Shown here: piece by piece, positions 57,441 through 64,000 of the stretch
Layout: the number at the start of each line of letters is the position of its first letter
Position numbering within the stretch: position 1 is the stretch's first letter
Assembly (NCBI GenBank): GCA_003116995.1
Contig: BDSL01000015.1
Location: 186,001-250,000, forward strand
DNA length: 64,000 nt
Source of the DNA: Yamagishiella unicocca
Taxonomy: Eukaryota > Chlorophyta > Chlorophyceae > Chlamydomonadales > Volvocaceae
Reading direction: 5' to 3'
Notes under the pieces: generated by a model
Seen by the model: only the letters and a program-made list of their open reading frames with translations
Told to the model about the DNA's origin: nothing
Databases searched by the model: none
Position numbers and translations under genes: made by a program

Positions 57441-59069
57441 ATGTCTGACGTGGACTCAATTATGCAAGCGGCAGCTGCTGAAATAGAACAGTGTTCAGGA
57501 GCGGCAGCTTCCCTTGAAGCACCGTGGGATGGTAAGCGTGAGCGCATACGCGCCCAAACCGGATTTGCGAATTGCTCTTCCTCTGAAGACGCGGAACAGT
57601 TGCACTTCATCACGCGAACGCCGCAAGTTCCGCCGGCGAGCCCCAAGGTGGCCCGTGGGACTGCATGGCTAGACTGCACTTGAAAACAGAAAACATATGC
57701 TGACTGCGGTGCGAAGCCCAGATTTGGGGGGAGGCGTTTAGTCATGAAAGAATTCCTTGCCGTCGAAACGGACATGCCGCCGCCCCGGACCCTCCCAAGG
57801 TGCGGGCAGTTTGTTCTAGCTTATGTCGCCCGGCATGCGTAATGGCCAGCCGAGGTCCTGACACCTACCACTACATATGCACTCCCTCCTGCCGGACGTT
57901 GCAGGCTTGTCACCGCGTTTTCCTATAACCGGCCTCGACTCTGCTTAGCTGACGACGGTGTCCGCATGCAACGCAGGTTACGGCGGCTTGGTGCGCATTT
58001 GTGACGATGAAGTGCTTCGCGAGCAGGGTGTTGTGCGTGCAGTGGCACGACCATCGAACGCTCCACCTCCGCCACAAGCAGGGCCTTCCCGCACCCCCAC
58101 AACTGGCGCCCCTGCTAGTGTTGGCGGCATGGATTCGCCCAGAGTAATCGCTACGAGCCGTTTGGACAGCCTCCCAGTAGTTGGAAAATCGCAATTTGGC
58201 AACGGCTCTGGCAACGGCCCTGTTGGGAACACTCGATCCACGGCCGGGAGTACTTCCGATTCAGGTGTGCTGCTCGGAGACTAGCTCCCCCTGGTTGCGG
58301 AGAGGCTTGGGTGCTATAGCCCTAGTGAACCAAGGCGATGGATAATACCATTATATACAGAGGACCCCAAGTCGGGCAGCTACTTGCATGCATGTGGTTG
58401 GCGTGCCGCTAACCTGCTGTTAAATCAGCCCCGGTGTCTGTTTGTGGAACCTGTTTGCGGTTATTAGTCGGGTCAAAGCAGAGCACGCCAACGCACGAGC
58501 TCCCGTTAGAACCCCACACTCCTCTAGAAGCCGCAGCCCAGGGGACTGTCGCCAGCAAAATGCGAGAGGCAAACTATGCACGGTAATTTGCTATGTTGTA
58601 GCTCATACGGCGACATGCCTTCCGTATGGTGTATATGCGCATGGCTTTGGGGTAAGACAACTTACCCGCTGCTGACGCGTGTCGTCCACCTTTCGATGGG
58701 GCATGCGATTGCGATGCTCTGCGAGTCACAGGAACGCCTCTCTCGGCACCGAAGAGCCTGGGCACAGCCGGGGTGGCGGACGCTACCGCACCCAGGCCAG
58801 CACCGCCAGCGCACCGCCGGGTCCCGTCCTGGGTTCAGGAGTACGTCATTGGCGGGGAGGTGCCAGGTTGTCGGGCTGGTGATGTGACAGGATCTCCTGA
58901 TGGAGGCGATGCAGGTGGCAGCGGCGGAGGCGGTGTCATTGAACACGGTGGCGGCGGCCCAAACATCATCAGCTTAACACCCGCAGGATGCGTCCCCGTG
59001 TCGCGGCATGTGCCGCGACCAGGCGGCGGCGGTAGCGCGGCTCCAGATCGGGTTACGAACCAACGGTGA
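57441..59069 (+). CDS. unknown Pro/Gly-rich small protein, three exons
   Basis: Exons 57441-57531, 57977-58264, 58732-59069 (238 aa), phase-consistent with GTAAGC and GTGTGC donors. It begins MSDVDSIMQAAAAEIEQC, then GYGGLVRICDDEVLREQGVV, a Pro/Ser/Gly linker, and RRVPSWVQEYVIGGEVPGC with a glycine-rich tail and a short NIISLTPAGCVPV segment. I recognise no domain. The stop at 59067 overlaps a possible GTGAGC donor, so a further exon around 59526 is conceivable. The TGTAA at 59601 lies 532 nt downstream, which fits the short model. Confidence 0.5.
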
Positions 59070-60754
59070 GCAGACACGGCTCCGGGTTGACGGGCGAGTT
59101 CAAGCTGCTTGCCTGTATCAGCTGCAGGGTGTCGCGAGCGAAGGGGGCCGGCGGTCGCAGTGACAGGCACCGAACAGGGCGACGCTCGGTTAGGTCACCC
59201 TGCATGCTTGCGTGCCTGCATGTCACCCTCAACCTTGGGGTCTACACAGCTTTGTACGCATGGCGCAAGATTTTATATTGATGGCCCGCATCGTTCTCGG
59301 CTGAGCGCAGGCGGTGCTCGACACCGAACCTATGCCGGCTCAGGCCGGCTCGTCATTCTTAGGCCATCCACCAACCCGCGCTGGGCTCCCTCGCAGCACG
59401 TTGTTTTTGCTGTTCTTGGGCTGTTTTGGCGCCCTGGAAGTGAGCGATGCATCCGTCGGACGCAGTTCGCAATTGCTTAGCCTGACTTCTGCACGTGCTG
59501 ACGAGGATTGCGCTCGCCTCCGCAGGTCCGCGCGGCAGCGCGCCGGCGACCCAGATATTTCCTGGGTCCTAGAACTTCCGACGCCGCCAAAAAGCAAACC
59601 TGTAACAAGATGAGCGCGGCGACTTTGTCGAACCCCAAGTCTACGCCGTACATAGCACCCTGCCCGTTGGACGAGCCACAGCGATCTGGGATCGCACGTG
59701 CAAACTTGTGTAGACCTCGAGCGCTGAGGCCGCATCCCGAAGGCCTAGGCAAGCTCTAATCCGCACACATACAAAGCCGGTAAACAGCCGCCCACCCTAC
59801 GCCAAACACTGCACCCTCCCCCCTCGGTTTTGCCATGCACGACCGTCCGCCTTCCACCGCGCAATGTCGCGCTGCCCCAACTGCCGGATCCTAGTACTGT
59901 CTGCGCCTTACTTCATCCCAATCATATATGCACCAGTCGGCCTCGTAGTTATGTCCGAAGCAGGGAAGCGTGCCTCTGGTCACACAGACAGCTGCTGCTA
60001 GGCTGCAGCAATACATGGCAATCTTGCACGTGGTCACAGGCTGCGTACACGCACCACCACTGTCCACCACGCACTCTTTGTACACGCACGGGGGTGCTGT
60101 CTGGTGGCGTGCCTAGCATCCTAGAGCTAAAAAGGCTAAAAACACTTCGCTTACTTCATGTAGGAGCGCGGGCACCACAACGATGAAATGTCCCTGGACA
60201 CAAGGACAGCAGTGCTGGCACGTACACACATACAATACGAACACATATTCGACTTGTAGTCAACGAGTGGGGACATTTGCACACTTCCACATTGGCGTTC
60301 GTGTACGAGAGTAACACGGAGATGACATGTGGGTGGAACTTGAAGTCCTCAAACATTGGAAATCAGTATGGTCCTAATAAACGACTTTTTTCCACTAGAT
60401 ATAACTTACTGTAAGGCTTGAAACTAAATATTTTGGTAATCGGGCTGACTATCCAAGGAGGATTTGGGTGCGCATACTGAGGGCTGCTACAAGTTAAACA
60501 ATTTTGCCAAGCGTCTGCGAGAGCCGGTGAGTTATGGGCGGTGATAGGGCGTTCTATAGAGTACTTTCTGTTGTCGAGGAGCACCTTCTCACGCATTACG
60601 GGAGGCAGTGCTGAACTTTTGCTGTGCTAGATTTGCAGCTTGTGTATCTCTTGGCTTTCCGCATGGTGATTGCCCATGGTCGAAGCTGAGCACAGTCGAC
60701 ATGCTGCAGGCACGGCTTGACAGCTCCAGCCGTGGGCTTTCCAGGTTATAGGCG
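59070..60754. other. 3' UTR of the unknown gene and intergenic DNA before the RING-CH gene
   Basis: GC falls progressively toward 60400. Open frames at 59314-59613, 59508-59759 and 59340-59735 overlap one another on both strands and none is convincing. Confidence 0.4.
59601..59605 (+). terminator. TGTAA polyadenylation signal, unknown gene
   Basis: TGTAA in cctgtaacaag, 532 nt after the proposed stop. Confidence 0.4.
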
Positions 60755-62951
60755 ATGCGGCGCGCAGCAGTCAACAACCCAGAAGCTGTGGAAGAGAGCG
60801 AACGGCTGTTAGGGAACGCTAGCACCGAAAGGGTCGATGTCGCGCAAGCGGCTGCAACCGGAGCAGCACCCACAGCTGCACAGCATCCACTTCAGGCAAA
60901 TGACGACAAACCTCAGCGTCAAGGTGTCCTGGTGATCCCTTCAGTATCGCAGCATCCTGCATCTTCTACAAGTGGGCGAGCAGGAGAGGGGCCACTTGGG
61001 GCTAGCCCAAGAGCCACGGAGCTTAGCCGCACACCATCTCTAGAGAGCAGCAGAAGTGGCAGCAGCAGTGGAGCTTCCAGTGCAGGCGCTGCCCAAAAAG
61101 GGGAGGTCGGCCTATGCCGCATCTGCCTGGAGGAGGACGCAGCGAGCAACCTGGAGCAGCCTTGCGCGTGCACTGGGACTCAAGTATATGCACACCACGA
61201 GTGCATCCAGGTGAGACGATTTTTGTTCATGAGCGCACCGCTGGTCCCACGGGACGCACTGGAGTTGCAACACCATACGCGAGTCCTTTCGTGGCATCGT
61301 GCTATCATGCCATAACATGAGCGGTATCGAAACGTGCCGGTCGCTGCCAGAGCTGTCGATGTCCAGAGCTGCCGATCCGGCACCAGGGCAAGCAACTGAA
61401 CCAACACATGACCAATCCCTCCACTCGGTTGGCCTCACAGCGCTGGGTGAACGAGAAGGGCCACTTGCGTTGCGAGATCTGCGAACAACAGTACCGCGGC
61501 AACTTTTCTGTACCGCCCCCCGGGCAAGCTGGCGTTGATGAGGCCGGGAACATGTTCTCGCCCATGTTTGCTATCCGAGTCGATCACGGCGGCGAGCCGC
61601 TCGCTGGCCACCACGACCGCGCCGCGCTCGACTTCCTGGACGAGTCAGATCACTACTACCAGCGCAATCCCCTCGCATCTTGGTGCTTCACTTTCGTGAT
61701 TTTCATCATGTTCTTGGTACGTAGGGCGGGCCTGCCTTTGTGCTCGTACTGGCCTCTGCTGCTAGGGATCTGGGCAATCGTTGACGATGGGCCCGGTCAG
61801 GTTACTGTTAGGTTGGATTTGTGTGGAGTTACGGAATCAGTACGAGGAGCGCGTAAAAGCGTGACAGGCACAAGCGTGTTATCTAGCCCACGCAACTTGA
61901 CGGAAGACACGTAGCAGACACCAAGATCACGCACTTGCAGGCCACTGATGAGCACAGGTCCGCGACAAAGGACTGGGGAAGGACGCTAAGCTAACGTCTG
62001 GACCTGCCATAGCGCTTTTTGGCACTGCGTCTTCGTGTCAAGAAGGCGTCTTTGTGTCCAAATGGCTATTGATATGAAAAGCTTTGACATAGGCATGGCC
62101 TTGAGCACAAGGCAGCAGTGCGCTGTAGCTACCCGGACGTCCAATATGTTGAGGCGTATCCAATCCCCCCGGCACAGGTGGTACTACACCATACCATGAT
62201 CGTAGCGGACGGGATGGATGGCGTAGGCGGCCCTGGCAGCAGCTCGCCGCCCGAATCACCTTCAAGCGGCTTCACTGACGACCCAGATGACTACGCGGCT
62301 TCGCTAACGCTTTTCTTGTTCTGGATCGGAACCAAGGTAAGGGATAGCATTGTATGAACCCTATATAAACTACCACGACCCCGTCCGCCAAGCCCATCGG
62401 GCATGCTTAACGGTGGTCGTCACTGTTACGGCGTTGATAAGGGTGGCGATGATCTGCCTGCCTGTCAGCGCTGCGGCGTGAAGGGGCGGCGTAAGGACAC
62501 ACCGGAAGTACGATTCAAACATCTTCCGGATTCCTGGTGTGTGGACGGTGGAAGTGGCAGGGCTTCAGTATCAGGGCTTCAGTGTCATGGGGAAGTGTGG
62601 GAAGGTACCAGAGTGCCTACATTCCTCGCCGTGGATTGCCATCCATCTGGAGCAGATGCCATCCTGCCATTGGCCTTGGCTTAAAGCTGATGCCGACACA
62701 CATGTGCCAATGCATCTTTCGAGTAGTTAATCCGCGCCCTTTTCACCTCCGCGCAGGCATTCCTCATTGGCATTCCGTTGTACACGGTCATGCGAATTGC
62801 CGCCCGGCAGGCACGCCGTGAGCAATATGAGGCCGTGCTGCGCTCGAGAGCATTCGATGTCCCGGCGCGACGCTTCGTGTGGCGCATGCAAATGCGGGAT
62901 CAAGAGCGTGCTGGACACGGACCGGCAGCGACAGGTCACAACATAGTGTGA
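60755..62951 (+). CDS. RING-CH (MARCH-type) membrane E3 ubiquitin ligase
   Basis: Four exons: 60755-61210, 61441-61716, 62178-62336, 62757-62951 (361 aa). The RINGv finger is complete with C4HC3 spacing: C121, C124, C137, C139, H147, C150, C163, C166 (CRICLEE, CACTG, AHHECIQRWV, CEIC). The exon 1/2 junction falls inside the finger right after ECIQ. Two hydrophobic segments follow (WCFTFVIFIMFL and SLTLFLFWIG...AFLIGIPLYTV), which would anchor it in a membrane, and then a basic cytosolic tail. The arrangement matches plant RING/FYVE-like (DUF3675) proteins, with the RINGv before the membrane segments. E2 partner and substrates are unknown. The N-terminal 115 residues are Ser/Ala-rich and disordered. 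Confidence 0.93.
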
Positions 62952-63291
62952 ACCATGCAAACGTGCTGGGCCTTCGTGCTAGCCTGAGTTCAGGTTATGC
63001 CGAATATAACTTCCTTGTAGACGTATAGTGAGCCATGGTCCTTTCCTTTGGCTGTCGGTGGCTGTTTGAGCGGTGGTTCTTTCCTCCGACTGAGGGTAGA
63101 CGATTGGTTGCCTTGGCGAGTTCAGCTCTTGTTGTAGTGCAGCGATTGGCATAAGCCTTCGTAAGGTAAAAGTCTAGGTGTGCAAAGAAATTAAGGTCAC
63201 AGCGCAAGGAAGATGTGTGCACTGAGGCGTACTGAGGTGTTCGTGAGGCGGGGAATCGTAAATCGATGACCACCGGGCAATGTATTATCTT

Positions 63292-63296
63292 TTACA
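63292..63296 (-). terminator. TGTAA polyadenylation signal (minus strand), ISCA1
   Basis: TTACA on the plus strand, 331 nt after the ISCA1 stop at 63627. Confidence 0.55.
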
Positions 63297-63366
63297 GGGG
63301 GGGTGAGTCGGCATTAGCTGAAGTGCAAAATCTTCGCTCATCCCTTTGTTCACCCCGTTGTTCATA

Positions 63367-63371
63367 TGTAA
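63367..63371 (+). terminator. TGTAA polyadenylation signal, RING-CH gene
   Basis: TGTAA in catatgtaacg, 416 nt after the stop codon at 62951. Confidence 0.55.
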
Positions 63372-63626
63372 CGAATAAGCCAGATCAAGGCTTGCCAACC
63401 TGCTGTCAAGCACAAGCATGAAATATAAAAATGCAGCCTAGGCATTGGCTCTGCAGCCCACCGTCCCGCTCCCAAAGACATATTAGAGCTCAATGCTAAT
63501 TCCACCAGCCCAACTGCACTTGCACAGCACAGTGGGTACTCGCACCACGCCTACTCACAGCGCTAGCTAACCCTTAACTGTGGACACCACTAGCTGTACC
63601 GAACGAGGCAGATCATTGCTTCGCCC

Positions 63627-63910
63627 TCACGTTGTGAATGATTCTCCACACCCGCAGGTACCTTTGGCGTTAGGGTTGACAAACACGAATTCCTGCCTGT
63701 GAGGCAACGTGGAGTCGGGGTTAGCTTGACACGTGGGTGTGCCCTACGGGTATGAGGAGGGACATGGGTCGAGCCCCAATCAACCGTCCTACCTAAGCTT
63801 GTCTTCCACGTAGTCCATCCTCGTTCCCAGGACGTGCATCAACGCCGCCGGCTCAATGAGGATGCGGACCCCCTTCTCCTCGACCACCTCGTCAAATTTG
63901 CCCTTGGCAT
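63627..63910 (-). CDS. ISCA1: ISCA1, A-type iron-sulfur cluster assembly protein, 3' part
   Basis: Two exons seen: 63793-63910 and 63627-63696. The frame is kept through the junction (DKL-R-QEFVF). The sequence GKFDEVVEEKGVRILIEPAALMHVLGTRMDYVEDKLR followed by EFVFVNPNAKGTCGCGESF is the HesB/IscA core. The C-terminal CGCG pair binds iron or the [2Fe-2S]/[4Fe-4S] cluster. The MDYVEDKL and KGTCGCGESF blocks are closest to mitochondrial ISCA1 and not to the plastid SufA type. It acts in maturation of mitochondrial 4Fe-4S proteins. The N-terminus, including the first conserved Cys and any presequence, lies right of the window. An acceptor (ttgcacag) bounds the first visible exon. Confidence 0.9.
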
Positions 63911-64000
63911 CTGTGCAATCAGAAGTAAGGCAATTATATACTGCAAATAGGGAAACAATGATCCCGTATGCGGAGTAACCCATAATTTCACAAACCGCAT

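Larger units (their letters stand above)
62952..63626. other. facing 3' UTRs of RING-CH and ISCA1 genes
   Basis: Low GC. Polyadenylation signals of the two convergent genes lie past each other, so the transcripts should overlap. Confidence 0.5.

Noticed and set aside
1..64000. tRNA, rRNA and riboswitch genes
   Set aside because: No cloverleaf, rRNA core or aptamer signature was recognised on either strand by eye; a covariance-model scan would settle this.

Overview
The window is nuclear DNA of a volvocine or chlamydomonad green alga. The evidence is very high GC, dense introns with CAG|GTGNGN donors and C-rich tracts before NCAG acceptors, low-complexity Ala/Gly/Gln/Pro inserts inside conserved domains, TGTAA polyadenylation signals downstream of several genes, and many tandem repeats in introns. 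The species cannot be told from the sequence. Gene models were built by hand by joining open frames at splice sites. Unless noted, every complete model keeps frame across all junctions and ends in a stop codon.

Layout. At 331-779 (-) is the first exon of a beta-hydroxyacid dehydrogenase that runs off the left edge. It is head-to-head with MOCS3/UBA4 (930-5410, +). Next come BRE/BRCC45, a subunit of the BRISC and BRCA1-A deubiquitinase complexes (6098-9576, +), and a COQ7-like protein that has lost most of its di-iron ligands (10561-12456, -). An intron-containing autonomous Helitron with OTU-like, HUH-Rep and Pif1-helicase regions fills about 13.45-20.98 kb (-). An FNR-like plastid oxidoreductase (22152-26157, +) carries a 22-copy minisatellite in an intron and a CAG/CGG tract directly after its stop. 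RRP36, a nucleolar rRNA-processing factor (28334-32829, -), is head-to-head with a DUF1295/steroid-reductase-like membrane protein (33142-35816, +). A BTB-BACK protein (37546-41901, -) and an unrecognised, probably organelle-targeted protein (43290-46864, -) follow. Then come a plastid-type SRPBCC protein (47412-49375, +), a 1071-residue RG/Gln-rich protein (50842-56997, -) head-to-head with an unknown small gene (57441-59069, +), a membrane RING-CH (MARCH) E3 ligase (60755-62951, +), and the 3' end of ISCA1 (63627-63910, -), which runs off the right edge.

The genes are mostly unrelated housekeeping functions, with no operon-like logic. Themes that recur are ubiquitin and ubiquitin-like chemistry (MOCS3, BRE, RING-CH, BTB), Fe-S and ubiquinone biology (ISCA1, COQ7-like), and RNA biology (RRP36, the RG-rich protein). 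The most unusual items are the ligand-poor COQ7-like protein, a tandem repeat that multiplies a splice donor in the BTB gene, the long homogeneous minisatellite, and a GC-AG intron.
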